A stretch of 64,000 bases of DNA from Clostridiales bacterium 1_7_47FAA (lineage in GTDB: Bacteria > Bacillota > Clostridia > Lachnospirales > Lachnospiraceae): NCBI GenBank assembly GCA_000155435.1, contig DS990263.1, positions 608,204 to 672,203 on the forward strand, in the 5' to 3' direction. The notes beneath the pieces are model-generated. The model was given only the letters and a program-made list of their open reading frames with translations, was not told where the DNA came from and ran no database searches. A program made the position numbers and the translations under genes. Each line of letters begins with the position of its first letter. Positions within the stretch are counted from its first letter, which is position 1. Positions 1 to 8,655 of the stretch are shown here, piece after piece.

Positions 1-486
1 TTCCAGTATCTGGTACTTTTTCAGCAGTGTCACGGCCCGCCTGATATCCGTGGGCGAGGGCTGTTTCTTAAAAAGGCGGTAATTCCCCAGCTTTTCGTGT
101 ATCTCCCTGAGGGTGGTATACACATTCACGCTGGTGGACACACTTTCCATCTGTTCATCATAAATCAGCTTCAATACCAGCAGGTACAGGGTTGCCAGCT
201 TGGGCAGCTTATCCCCCATCAGGTTCCCGCCCTGGATATAGATGATTCCTGTCTGGGTATTTTCCATGACCTCAATCCCGCTGACAGCAAAGTAACTGCG
301 GATGAATTCCAGATGCTTGTTGCAGTCCCTGAAATCCGGGTTATACTGGAACCTCCCGGAACGGCGGTCAAATTTGTGTTCCAGGATAAAGGTCTGGTGA
401 AGCAGGAGGCGTATGGACGCGGTGAGCCGCGCCTGTTCCTCCTGCAGCAACGTATCATAATAGGCAATGCCTTCTTCAAGGGCCAT
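1..486 (-). CDS. jetB: Wadjet protein JetB (DUF4194), partial: 3' end outside window
   Basis: Second gene of a Wadjet (JetABCD) defence operon. JetB is the kleisin-bridging (MukE/MksE-like) subunit of an SMC-type complex that restricts plasmids. The minus frame is open for 162 codons from ATG at 484-486 to the window edge, starting MALEEGIAYYDTLLQEE. It reads as a helical, winged-helix-rich protein containing LPKLATLYLLVLKLIYDEQ and a late RRAVTLLKKYQIL segment, as in DUF4194 proteins. The start overlaps the jetA stop by one base (TAATG), which indicates translational coupling. The C-terminus, jetC and jetD would lie left of position 1. Identification rests on family resemblance plus the adjacent JetA. 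Confidence 0.8.
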   Translation of the reverse strand, partial: MALEEGIAYYDTLLQEEQARLTASIRLLLHQTFILEHKFDRRSGRFQYNPDFRDCNKHLEFIRSYFAVSGIEVMENTQTGIIYIQGGNLMGDKLPKLATLYLLVLKLIYDEQMESVSTSVNVYTTLREIHEKLGNYRLFKKQPSPTDIRRAVTLLKKYQILE

Positions 487-1865
487 TATCTCTTCCTCCT
501 TGCAAATACAAACCTGGGATAGCTGTACCTGCCGTTATGTATCATCTCAGGCTCCGGGTTTTCCACCGTGTACGGGCTTTTCTGCCTGGTGGAATAATCA
601 TAGGCCAGGATCAGCTTCTCAAACTCCTCATCGCTGCGCGCCGTGTCCTTGTCAACTTCCATGATCCCGTTTTCCATCCTGTCCTCGATGAAGTCCTCGA
701 TTTCCTTTTTGCTGTAACGGTTCCTTACCTTGTTCAGGTTCAGCACCTCTTCCATGGACAGTTCCTCAGACACGTCCTCGTCCTTTAGATGTTCCTTAAA
801 ATCTGATTTTGTCCTGCGTTTCTTATACAGGGATTTCTCCGACAGGATGTTTAGCTGGGACAGGTTCATTTTCCCGCCTATTACCTGTACATCCTGGTCC
901 GTGCAGTCATATTCAGAAAGGTGGTTCAGCAGCTGGATCACAAGGCCCTTCATGTTGTCCTCCTGGTTCAGGAGGTAATTAAGCCGTGTAACCGTGGCGC
1001 GCACATACCGGGTATGCTCCTTGTCCATATTGGCGATGCGGTGTTCAATATCATCAAAGCCCCGCTCCAGCTGGTCCAGCTTCTCCATGACCTGGGCCTC
1101 CGTCACATCGGGCGGCCTGCGGCCAAAGAAACCCGTGGCCCTGGAACACATGTGCCTGGTCCATTCCTCGTCCTGGCGCATGGCGGTGATCCAGCGCTTA
1201 ATATCTGTTTTGTACAGATAGAAATTGTCCGAGGTTTTCAGGATGTGGTATTTTTTATTGACGATTTCCTCCACATAACGGTCCAGATGCTCCTTTAACA
1301 GACTGCTGTAATTCTTCTGCTCCAGCAGGCTTCCAAAGAACTTATCCATATTGTGCAGCATGTCCTGAAGGGATTTGTTCAGCTTCTTGGTATTGACAAG
1401 GGCTGTATTCAGGAGGGTTATACTGGAACGGGGGTCATTTTTAAGAGAAAAAAGAATGGCATAGACATTCTGGATGTATACTTCAGTCTCATCTTCCTCA
1501 TCGCTTGCCAGCCTTGCAAATGCTTCAATCATCACGGCCGCGTAATCGGGTATGACGATGTTCACGGTCATATTGGCATAATCGTCCACCTTCCTGAGCC
1601 AGCCGTTCCTCAAAAGCCAGTTGAGGACGCGTGTGGCGGGCGGTTCCAGGGTGTCCCAGTCATCCTCGGTCTCGTCCTGCCAGAGCACATACTTCTTCCT
1701 GGAAAAATATTCGCCCAGAAGCTGGATACACATTTCCCTGCTCAGGAAATAGTTGCTGTACTCGTATTCCTCGTTGATTTTCAACAGTGCCTCAATATAA
1801 GTAGACCGGTTAATGGAGCGGAATAAGCTCCAAAACCGGTCCGGTATCTCATTCATAAGTATCAT
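486..1865 (-). CDS. jetA: Wadjet protein JetA (DUF5716-type)
   Basis: 459 residues, first gene of a Wadjet anti-plasmid/anti-phage operon. JetA is the kleisin-like (MukF/MksF-type) subunit bridging an SMC-like JetC; JetD is the nuclease. The N-terminus (MNEIPDRFWSLFRSINR) and a winged-helix-rich first half are followed by a long helical, charged middle (about 200-330). The acidic C-terminal part contains SKKEIEDFIEDRMENG. These fit the DUF5716 JetA family rather than the DUF3375 JetA of type I systems. The ATG at 1865 or the one four codons later could start it. It has its own consensus promoter just upstream and overlaps jetB by one base. Function is inferred from family and gene order. Confidence 0.82.
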   Translation of the reverse strand: MILMNEIPDRFWSLFRSINRSTYIEALLKINEEYEYSNYFLSREMCIQLLGEYFSRKKYVLWQDETEDDWDTLEPPATRVLNWLLRNGWLRKVDDYANMTVNIVIPDYAAVMIEAFARLASDEEDETEVYIQNVYAILFSLKNDPRSSITLLNTALVNTKKLNKSLQDMLHNMDKFFGSLLEQKNYSSLLKEHLDRYVEEIVNKKYHILKTSDNFYLYKTDIKRWITAMRQDEEWTRHMCSRATGFFGRRPPDVTEAQVMEKLDQLERGFDDIEHRIANMDKEHTRYVRATVTRLNYLLNQEDNMKGLVIQLLNHLSEYDCTDQDVQVIGGKMNLSQLNILSEKSLYKKRRTKSDFKEHLKDEDVSEELSMEEVLNLNKVRNRYSKKEIEDFIEDRMENGIMEVDKDTARSDEEFEKLILAYDYSTRQKSPYTVENPEPEMIHNGRYSYPRFVFARRKR

Positions 1866-1912
1866 CCTAAGCCTCCGGAAACAACCTGCTTTTGGCAGCG
1901 GTTTTCCGTACT

Positions 1913-1941
1913 ATTATAACAGGAATCAGGAAATGTGACAA
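1913..1941 (-). promoter_or_regulatory. Sigma-A promoter of the jetAB operon
   Basis: Read on the minus strand: TTGTCA (1936-1941), 17 bases, TATAAT (1913-1918), about 50 bases before the jetA start. The perfect -10 and five-of-six -35 suggest the defence operon is transcribed constitutively. Confidence 0.7.
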
Positions 1942-1948
1942 TCAGAAA

Positions 1949-3469
1949 TCAAAATCCTCCCCAGCGTTTCAGGCTTCCCTCCTGGAACACGTATTCCGGG
2001 GTGAGGAAGGGGTAGGATAGGTCTTTGGTAAAATACCAGGGATTCCCCTCGCTGTCCGGGTTCTTCAGGACATGGAATTCCTGGGCAGGCATATAGCCCT
2101 GGGCCAGAAGGAAGCAGGTCTCCCCGTCCCCGTTCACGGCCACATCCGCAACCATGACGCAGTGCCCGGGGCTGCCGCCTTTGATGAACATGTCGCCTGC
2201 CTTTAGCTGGTCCGGGGATATGGGTGAACCCTCCTCATCCAGGGACAGGGTTCCCGCATACATCATCACATATTTCAGATACAGAAGGAAGGTTTCATAG
2301 GAATCATCATAGGACGCCTTCTTTACCCACGACACCTGGTTCCCGTCCACCTGAAGCCGGTTCCCGTCCCTCCATGAGGGATAATCCATCAGAAAACCAT
2401 TGGTCAGGTGGAACGCAATCCTGTCCTGGTTCCCTGTGGACCAGAAATATTCCGCATAAACGCGGATGATGCTGTCCGCGCATTGCTGAAGGTCGCTGTC
2501 AAAGACAGGCAGGTCAAATACGGCTTCGTGGGCGCCCTGATTCCCCTTCTCGCTGCCGTCATAAAGCAGGACAGGGCTTTTATCCGCTTTCAGGGGAAAC
2601 CTTCTCAGATACTGCTGGAAGCTTCCTTCCGGCGCAACCTCCCTTGTGTATCCGGCAGGGGCGGGAAAACGTTCCTCCAGGCAGGTTCCGTCCGGATTGA
2701 TGGCTATGCTATCCGTACCGCTGCCAGGATTGTTGTATGATCCATCCGTTGGTTGATGGCCGGAATCACCGCCCGTATCACCACCAGCAGCACCAGCATC
2801 ATCTGCTTCCCCTGCAGATGCCTGTCCTATACCCTTTTCTGCGGATACAATCCTGACCCCGTAAATCAGATTGGAGTAGTCGCTCAGATGGACGTATCCG
2901 TCAATGGGGTCCATGGCCGTGATGTCAAAACCATCCTCCTCCGTGCCGGTCAGCATGATCCAGTGCACGGCCCCGCTTTTGCGTTTCACTTTGACAATGG
3001 GATACCTTCCTTCCCTTATCATGCGGTTGACGGACGCGGCGGATGTATCGTCAGACAGATCCACATGAACCCCTGGCAGGGCTTCCTCAAGAGCCGCCCA
3101 CAGGATGGCGCCGTTTTCATTGTAAACCCCGTTTTCATTGAATATCCGGTTCAGTTCACCAGGCGTATGGTCATATATCCCCTGGGCTTTTAAAGACGCT
3201 GCGATACAGCAGGTCAGGCAGCCGGAGGACGCCATGGTATCCCCGGACCCGCCCAGGGTATTGCCGGCCCAGTCATCGTCCCTCTGGCTGTAGTCAAAAT
3301 ATGCCTCCAGAGGGAACCGGCCCGCATAATAGGCGTCCCCTGTGACCTGGCTTGCCCCCTTCCCTCTTCTGGTCAGCCAGACAGCTGCCGCTGTCAGTAT
3401 GCAGGCCAGCACCAAAACACCCACCAGGATTCCCTGCCTCACCGTATGGTTTCTTTTTACATCTCCCAA
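1949..3469 (-). CDS. Secreted/membrane-anchored C39-like peptidase domain fused to DUF4846
   Basis: 506 residues. Residues about 14-34 form one hydrophobic N-terminal helix (signal anchor or signal peptide). Residues about 50-210 resemble the C39-like papain-fold family: a Cys in SSGCLTCCIAASLKAQ, a His in SGAVHWIMLTG, then DPIDGYVHLSDY. A low-complexity Gly/Ala/Asp linker (about 215-255) leads to a DUF4846 domain (about 265-506) with RFPAPAGYTREV, LQQCADSIIRVYAEYF, LKAGDMFIKGGSPGHCVMV and a C-terminal LTPEYVFQEGSLKRW. The protein is probably extracellular. The DUF4846 half has its own GDMF...GHC region reminiscent of NlpC/P60 or papain-like folds, but its activity is unknown to me. It is monocistronic, between jetA and cstA. 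Confidence 0.7.
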   Translation of the reverse strand: MGDVKRNHTVRQGILVGVLVLACILTAAAVWLTRRGKGASQVTGDAYYAGRFPLEAYFDYSQRDDDWAGNTLGGSGDTMASSGCLTCCIAASLKAQGIYDHTPGELNRIFNENGVYNENGAILWAALEEALPGVHVDLSDDTSAASVNRMIREGRYPIVKVKRKSGAVHWIMLTGTEEDGFDITAMDPIDGYVHLSDYSNLIYGVRIVSAEKGIGQASAGEADDAGAAGGDTGGDSGHQPTDGSYNNPGSGTDSIAINPDGTCLEERFPAPAGYTREVAPEGSFQQYLRRFPLKADKSPVLLYDGSEKGNQGAHEAVFDLPVFDSDLQQCADSIIRVYAEYFWSTGNQDRIAFHLTNGFLMDYPSWRDGNRLQVDGNQVSWVKKASYDDSYETFLLYLKYVMMYAGTLSLDEEGSPISPDQLKAGDMFIKGGSPGHCVMVADVAVNGDGETCFLLAQGYMPAQEFHVLKNPDSEGNPWYFTKDLSYPFLTPEYVFQEGSLKRWGGF

Positions 3470-3554
3470 GACCCTGCCTCCCTGTTCTTAATTGTTTGCT
3501 TACTATTTTAGCAGATGTTCCTTAGGAAAATATTTCATTTGTTTAACGATTGTT

Positions 3555-5255
3555 TTAATCTAGTGCTCCATCTGCTGCCTCCGTATCCTTTTCCAGAAGT
3601 TTCCTGATTCCCTCAAAGGCCACAATCACGCCAAGGACCAGAAGGAGGACTGCAAATACAAGCTGGAGCGCATTGCCGAACACAAACTGGCTGGAAAGGG
3701 CGGTTACCAGGTCCCGTATCTTAAGGGCCAGGGCCGTAAAGGTAACGCCCAGCATGATGACCATGGGTCCCCAGAGCATCATGCCCTGTCTGTGGGTCCT
3801 CTTTAAGAACACGGCGCATGCAATCAGGGCCAGTGCGGACAGCAGCTGGTTGGCAGAGCCGAACAGGGGCCAGATGCTTGCATAGCCTGCCCTTGACAGC
3901 GCATAACACAGGGCCAGGGTCAGTATGGTGGAAAAGTACTTGTTGGTCAGCACCCGGTTTAAGGAACCCTGGTTTTCAGGAGCAACATCATCGTTTGTAA
4001 AGAATTCCTGGAAAGCAATGCGTCCCACACGGGCCACTGAGTCAAGGCTGGTCAGGGCAAAGGCGGAAATGGACAGCGTAATCAGGGTGTAGCTGACGGA
4101 ATCCGGCAGTCCCAGGGAGGTAAGGAACATGGCAATGGCCTTGGCAAATACCTGGGGAGGCGTGCCGGTTGGCAGCGTCCCGCCCGTGGCCAGGGCACCC
4201 ACTGCAATCAGCGCGGTGATGGCCAGCAGGCTCTCCAGCAGCATGGCGCCGAATGAAACCGGAAGCATGTTCTTTTCATTCTTAATCTGCTTGCTGGCCG
4301 TTCCCGAGGAAACCAGTGAATGGAACCCGGATACAGCGCCGCAGGCAATGGTCACGAACAGGGTTGGGAACAGATAGGAAATGTTGCCGTTCCCGTCCAT
4401 GAACGCAAAGGATGTAAAGGAGGGCAGGTTCATGGATGGATTGTAGACACAGATCCCAAGGACCGAACCGATGATCATGGCCAGCAGCAGGTAGCTGTTT
4501 AAGTAGTCCCTTGGCTGGAGCAGCGCCCAGACCGGGGTGACACATGCCACGATCACATACAGGAATACAAAGATAAGCCAGCTGCCCTGGGGAACATATA
4601 CCGGGAATGCCAGCCCCAGCGCAACAGCGAGGACTAAAAGCCCGATGGCCGCCAGTGTATTCATGAGTTTGCCGCATTTCCCGAACTTCAGGAAAAAGCC
4701 AAGGGCCACTGCAAACAGGATGAACAGCAGGGATGTGGACGCCACTGCGCCGTTGGCAGCGATGCGCCCTCCTGTGGCGGCATCGAATCCATTAAAGGTA
4801 CCGGCCACGATATCTGCAAAGGCGGCTACCACCAGGATGGAAAACAGCCAGGTGAATAGCAGGAACAGCCGTTTTCCCAGCCTGCCGATATAGAGTTCAA
4901 TGATATAGCCGATGGAACGCCCCTTGTTCTTGACAGAAGCATACATGGATGCAAAATCCTGTACCGCTCCAAAGAACACGCCTCCCAACAGGATCCACAG
5001 CATCACGGGAAGCCAGCCGAACATGGCTGCCTGGATGGGACCGTTAATGGGACCGGCTCCTGCAATGGATGCGAACTGGTGTCCAAACACAACATTGGTA
5101 TCAGCAGGGACATAGTCCACCCCGTCCTCCATCTCATAGGCAGGCGTCTTTGCATCGGGATCCACGCCCCATTTCCTGGCAAGGTATCTGCCGTAAATCA
5201 GATAAGCGCCGCCTAAAACCACTACAGCTAACAACATCATCAATAAACCGTTCAT
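3555..5255 (-). CDS. cstA: CstA-family carbon starvation protein / pyruvate or peptide transporter
   Basis: 566 residues, polytopic with about 15 hydrophobic segments. CstA-family hallmarks are the N-terminal YLIYGRYLARKWGVDP, then FGHQFASIAGAGPINGPI, GAVQDFASMY, ACGAVSGFHSLVSSGT and WPLFGSANQLLSALALI. CstA carriers import pyruvate (and have been linked to peptides) across the cytoplasmic membrane. It is shorter than the roughly 700-residue enterobacterial proteins, as is usual in Clostridia. The ATG at 5255 follows a GAGGAG-type site. It is a single gene with a promoter and a perfect palindrome in its leader, suggesting dedicated repression. Confidence 0.88.
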   Translation of the reverse strand: MNGLLMMLLAVVVLGGAYLIYGRYLARKWGVDPDAKTPAYEMEDGVDYVPADTNVVFGHQFASIAGAGPINGPIQAAMFGWLPVMLWILLGGVFFGAVQDFASMYASVKNKGRSIGYIIELYIGRLGKRLFLLFTWLFSILVVAAFADIVAGTFNGFDAATGGRIAANGAVASTSLLFILFAVALGFFLKFGKCGKLMNTLAAIGLLVLAVALGLAFPVYVPQGSWLIFVFLYVIVACVTPVWALLQPRDYLNSYLLLAMIIGSVLGICVYNPSMNLPSFTSFAFMDGNGNISYLFPTLFVTIACGAVSGFHSLVSSGTASKQIKNEKNMLPVSFGAMLLESLLAITALIAVGALATGGTLPTGTPPQVFAKAIAMFLTSLGLPDSVSYTLITLSISAFALTSLDSVARVGRIAFQEFFTNDDVAPENQGSLNRVLTNKYFSTILTLALCYALSRAGYASIWPLFGSANQLLSALALIACAVFLKRTHRQGMMLWGPMVIMLGVTFTALALKIRDLVTALSSQFVFGNALQLVFAVLLLVLGVIVAFEGIRKLLEKDTEAADGALD

Positions 5256-5283
5256 ATTCAGGTCTCCTCACATTAAGTATTTA

Positions 5284-5300
5284 TCATCAAGTCTTGATGA
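5284..5300. promoter_or_regulatory. Perfect 17-bp palindrome in the cstA leader (operator candidate)
   Basis: TCATCAAG-T-CTTGATGA, an 8-bp perfect inverted repeat with a one-base centre, about 29 bases upstream of the cstA start and a few bases downstream of the predicted -10. The position suits a repressor operator. The protein that binds it is unknown. Confidence 0.5.
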
Positions 5301-5305
5301 CAAGG

Positions 5306-5334
5306 AGTTTATCACTTCAGCGTGAAGATGGCAA
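5306..5334 (-). promoter_or_regulatory. Probable sigma-A promoter of cstA
   Basis: Minus strand TTGCCA (5329-5334), 17 bases, TAAACT (5306-5311). A small inverted repeat CTTCA-GCG-TGAAG lies inside the spacer. The -10 matches only four of six consensus bases, so the call is moderate. Confidence 0.45.
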
Positions 5335-5388
5335 TGGAAAATTAACGGTTTGTTTATACTTTATTTATATATTTTTAATAACTTCAGG

Positions 5389-6927
5389 TTATACAAATGA
5401 ATCCTTTATGATTGCCTTAACAAGACCTTCAATATGATACTGTGCTGCGGTGATGTCCGCCTTATATCCCTGGCGCTCCAGTTCGCGGGCAGTGACCGCT
5501 CCGATGCAGACCAGTTTCGGATTCTTTGGATGTACTGCAGGCCCCTGTATCCCAACCGCCTTATCCCCGGTTCCCCCTTGGGTCAGACAGTCGAAAAATG
5601 CCCTGACCCCGGACGCGCTGGCAAATGTAATGTAGTCAAATCCCATTACCTCCTCCGGGATAAAGGAAGCGGACGGCTGGCCCGTCACTTCATAGAGGAC
5701 AATGTCGTCAAAGTGGATCCCCGCATTGAGGAGTGTCTGCGCAAGTATGGGGGAACCGCCTGCGGACCTGGCAATCAGCAGCCTGTCCCCCGGGCTTACC
5801 GCATGGACCAGGCCGTCTGCCAGGGCTTTCGCACAGTATGCGTCCGGCATATAGTCCGCGTTGAATCCATACCCGGACAGTTCCCTGCCCGTACCGTCCC
5901 CGATTACCGCAAACTTCACATGCCCCAGGCAGCGGCAATCCCTTCCGTCTTTGAACAGCCCCTGGAAAAAAAGCCTTACACCGTTGGCGCTTGTAAACAC
6001 AAGCCAGGTATAGGAAGGGAGGTTCCGGTACGCGGCCTGCATGGGGGCTTCCTCTATGTGGTCCTCCACCTTCATGTTTACCAGCCAGGAAACCTGCGCC
6101 CCCTGTTCCGAAAGGGCTGCTGCCAGTTTCCCGGCAAACTGCTCTGTTCCGGTAATCCCCACCCGCCTGCCCGCAAGGGGGCCTGCGGTCCTGTACTTCA
6201 TCTCATATGCGGCCGTATCCCCGACCACAATGATGGCCGGGGTCCCAAGCCCGGCTTCCCTGACACGGCTGCTTATCTGGGACAATGGGGCCCGTACAAC
6301 CCGCTCGCCCGGCAGCGTCCCGTTCTCTATGACGGCCGCCGGTGTGTCAGGAGACTTTCCGCTGTCAATCAGCTGCTTTGCAATCAGTGGAAGCTGCCCC
6401 AGCCCCATAAGGAAGACCAAGGTGCCGGGTAATGTCCCATATACCCCAAAATCAGGCGGAAGGCATTCCATTCCGGCCTGGGTATGTCCTGTGATGACAT
6501 GGAAGCTTCGGCTGACAGCCCGGTGGGTCACCGGTATCCCGGCGCATTCCGGTACGGCAACTGCCGAGGTCACGCCGGGCACTGTCTCGTAAGGAATGCC
6601 GTGTTTTTCCAAGGCCAGGATTTCCTCCCCTCCGCGTCCGAACACAAAGGGGTCCCCGCCCTTCAGCCTTACAACCGTATGGCCGGATAAGGCCAGCTCC
6701 ACCAGGACGTCGTTAATCTCCTCCTGTTTCATGGAGTGATGCCCTGCCTGTTTTCCCACATAGATTTTCCTGCAGGTTTCAGGAACCCAGTCCAGAAACC
6801 GCTTCGACGCCAGATGGTCGTAAACCACCACGTCGCAGGAGGACAGAAGTTCCCTGCCCTTTATCGTCATCAGCCCGGGGTCTCCCGGGCCTGCTCCTAC
6901 CAGATACACACATCCCAATCTATCCAT
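5389..6927 (-). CDS. cobA-hemD: Uroporphyrinogen-III C-methyltransferase / uroporphyrinogen-III synthase fusion
   Basis: 512 residues in two domains. Residues 1-240 are SUMT (CobA), which uses two SAM to make precorrin-2: YLVGAGPGDPGLMT, VVYDHLASKRFLDW, LKGGDPFVFGRGGEE and GVTSAVAVPECAGIPVTHR. Residues about 250-510 are HemD, which cyclises hydroxymethylbilane to uroporphyrinogen III: AGRRVGITGTEQFAGKL, YTWLVFTSANGVRLFF, ITFASASGVRAFF and CIGAVTARELERQGY. The fusion is common in Clostridia. It is last in a minus-strand operon, one base after hemC. Together the three genes run from porphobilinogen to sirohydrochlorin or siroheme (and B12 precursors). hemB and the B12 genes are not in this window. 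Confidence 0.93.
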   Translation of the reverse strand: MDRLGCVYLVGAGPGDPGLMTIKGRELLSSCDVVVYDHLASKRFLDWVPETCRKIYVGKQAGHHSMKQEEINDVLVELALSGHTVVRLKGGDPFVFGRGGEEILALEKHGIPYETVPGVTSAVAVPECAGIPVTHRAVSRSFHVITGHTQAGMECLPPDFGVYGTLPGTLVFLMGLGQLPLIAKQLIDSGKSPDTPAAVIENGTLPGERVVRAPLSQISSRVREAGLGTPAIIVVGDTAAYEMKYRTAGPLAGRRVGITGTEQFAGKLAAALSEQGAQVSWLVNMKVEDHIEEAPMQAAYRNLPSYTWLVFTSANGVRLFFQGLFKDGRDCRCLGHVKFAVIGDGTGRELSGYGFNADYMPDAYCAKALADGLVHAVSPGDRLLIARSAGGSPILAQTLLNAGIHFDDIVLYEVTGQPSASFIPEEVMGFDYITFASASGVRAFFDCLTQGGTGDKAVGIQGPAVHPKNPKLVCIGAVTARELERQGYKADITAAQYHIEGLVKAIIKDSFV

Positions 6928-6928
6928 C

Positions 6929-7834
6929 TTACATCAGTCCCCTTCCTGCCTGCAGGGCAAGCGCTTCCAGTTCTTTTTCCGTGACCGCCCCCTCCAGGCT
7001 GATCCGTCTCGTGACACGGTCCGGCCTGCTGATTCCCCATACCTCCATCTTTCCATCCATGATATTGGAATAGATGCCGATGGGTTCATGGCAGCCCGCG
7101 TCCAGAAGCTTCAGCACCATGCGCTCCAGGGTCAGGCACAGACGCCCCTCCCGGCTGTCAATGGCCTGGCAGAGCCTGGCGGCGTCACTGCCCTCCCGGG
7201 CCTCCACCGCCATGATTCCCTGGCCCCCGGCGGGAATGAACACCGTGGGGTCCAGATATTTAAAATCATAGGAAGGGTTTCCTAGAAGGTCCAGACGTTC
7301 CAATCCGGCCGCGGCCAGGATGATACCGTCATAAAGCCCCTCCTCCAGCTTCCTGAGCCGTGTGTGGACATTTCCCCGCAGGGTGGCACAGGTAAGACTG
7401 GCGGCCCCCGGCCACAGCTGCCCGCGGTATTCCACTGCTTCCAGCTGTCTTCTGGGACTGGAGGTGCCGATTACAATATGTTCCCTGTCCTTAGGGGAGC
7501 CTTTCATGGTCACCAGCACATCCCTGGGGTCCCCGCGCCCGGATACGGCTGCAATCACCAGTCCCTCACCCAGTTCCATGGGCAGGTCCTTGGCGCTGTG
7601 CACGGCCAGGTCAATGGCGCCTTCCTTCATGGCCTGTTCAAATTCAGAGACAAATACCCCCTTACCTCCGAATTCCTGCAGCGGTTTATCCAGGATTTTA
7701 TCTCCCAGTGTCTCCTTGGTGACCAGTTCCACCTCTATGTCAGGCCATGCCCGTTTCAGTCCGTCTGCAATCAGATGGGTCTGGATCAGGGCCAGGGCGC
7801 TTTTCCTTGTGCCGATACGGATGATATTACTCAT
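6929..7834 (-). CDS. hemC: Hydroxymethylbilane synthase (porphobilinogen deaminase)
   Basis: 301 residues, usual length. Polymerises four porphobilinogens to hydroxymethylbilane in the cytoplasm. Recognisable blocks are RIGTRKSALALIQT at the N-terminus, FVSEFEQAMKEGAIDLAVHSAKDLP, GTSSPRRQLEA, LRGNVHTRLRKL and FIPAGGQGIMAVE. The dipyrromethane-cofactor cysteine is present at C248 in LLDAGCHEPIGIY. The start overlaps the end of the upstream sirC-like gene by eight bases and the stop is one base from cobA-hemD, so the three are co-translated. Confidence 0.95.
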   Translation of the reverse strand: MSNIIRIGTRKSALALIQTHLIADGLKRAWPDIEVELVTKETLGDKILDKPLQEFGGKGVFVSEFEQAMKEGAIDLAVHSAKDLPMELGEGLVIAAVSGRGDPRDVLVTMKGSPKDREHIVIGTSSPRRQLEAVEYRGQLWPGAASLTCATLRGNVHTRLRKLEEGLYDGIILAAAGLERLDLLGNPSYDFKYLDPTVFIPAGGQGIMAVEAREGSDAARLCQAIDSREGRLCLTLERMVLKLLDAGCHEPIGIYSNIMDGKMEVWGISRPDRVTRRISLEGAVTEKELEALALQAGRGLM

Positions 7835-8483
7835 GTTCTTGTTCCCGCTTTCTGTTTATGATAGTCTCTGCCTGGGTGTCCGTGAGATGGCAGCCATGTT
7901 GAAGGCCTTCTTGTGCCAGCTCATAGAAAACAGCAGAACGTATGGCAGGGGAATGGGGAAACCGTTCCTTGACCTGCGCCCTGTATCCGCCCAGCCTGGC
8001 GGCCAGACCTCCCAGCCCCTCAGGTATTGCCGCCTTTATCCTGTCCTTTAAGTACCTGGCTATGACAGGACTCATCCCTCCTGTGGATATGCCCACCACC
8101 ACAGGATCATCCCTGACAATGGAGGGAAAGATAAAGGAACATTCCTCCTTCACATCCACCACATTGACCGGGATTTTCTTAATCCGGCAAAGGCTGGATA
8201 TATGGCTGTTTAATGCAGTGTCGCTGGTTGCTGCAATCACAAAATCAACGTCCTCAATATCACTGTCTTCGAACCCCCGCCGTGCCACGGACAGGGCATC
8301 CCCGTAAACGCCGCCCTGCACCATATCCAAAAGTCCCTCACAAAGGCAGGGCGATACCACCTGGATAAGTGGACCGTAGGGAATCAGGTCGCGCACCTTG
8401 CGCCAGGCCACCTCCCCTCCGCCTGCAATCAGCCACTTCCTTCCCTCAATATCTGCAAAAAACGGAAAATAAGCCAAATCCAT
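7827..8483 (-). CDS. Precorrin-2 dehydrogenase / sirohydrochlorin ferrochelatase-type protein
   Basis: 218 residues, matching the Met8p/SirC/CysG N-terminal family that oxidises precorrin-2 to sirohydrochlorin with NAD+. It shows AYFPFFADIEGRKWLIAGGG then EVAWRKV (NAD-binding loop, residues 21-30), VIAATSDTALNSHISSLC, KIPVNVVDVKEECSFIFPSI and VVVGISTGGMSPVIARYLKD. It is the first gene of the operon with hemC and cobA-hemD. Whether it also inserts iron, as bifunctional family members do, cannot be told from the sequence. Confidence 0.9.
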   Translation of the reverse strand: MDLAYFPFFADIEGRKWLIAGGGEVAWRKVRDLIPYGPLIQVVSPCLCEGLLDMVQGGVYGDALSVARRGFEDSDIEDVDFVIAATSDTALNSHISSLCRIKKIPVNVVDVKEECSFIFPSIVRDDPVVVGISTGGMSPVIARYLKDRIKAAIPEGLGGLAARLGGYRAQVKERFPHSPAIRSAVFYELAQEGLQHGCHLTDTQAETIINRKREQEHE

Positions 8484-8531
8484 ACCTCCTTCAATTCATG
8501 CCTGTACCCGGTCTGTCAGGCCAAAGACACT

Positions 8532-8575
8532 GAATGAGACGCAGACAGACATTTTCATCTGCCCGCGTCTCATTC
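8532..8575. terminator. Strong hairpin between dacF-like gene and the tetrapyrrole operon
   Basis: Perfect 11-bp inverted repeat GAATGAGACGC (8532-8542) / GCGTCTCATTC (8565-8575) with a short inner CAGA/TCTG pair. It lies 80 bases downstream of the carboxypeptidase stop. No T-tract follows, so it may stabilise a 3' end or act as a weak terminator rather than being a classic intrinsic one. Confidence 0.5.
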
Positions 8576-8655
8576 CAGCATATTATCCAGTATCCTGTCT
8601 TTTCATCCGTGCCTTTTGGCATGACTGCGCACCCATTCTTTGGACGCTGCTTCAG

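Noticed and set aside
486..1826. Long open frames on the + strand across jetA and similar ones opposite smc, copA and the kinases
   Set aside because: They lie antisense to strong genes, lack ribosome sites and show no recognisable protein pattern; they are shadows caused by codon bias.
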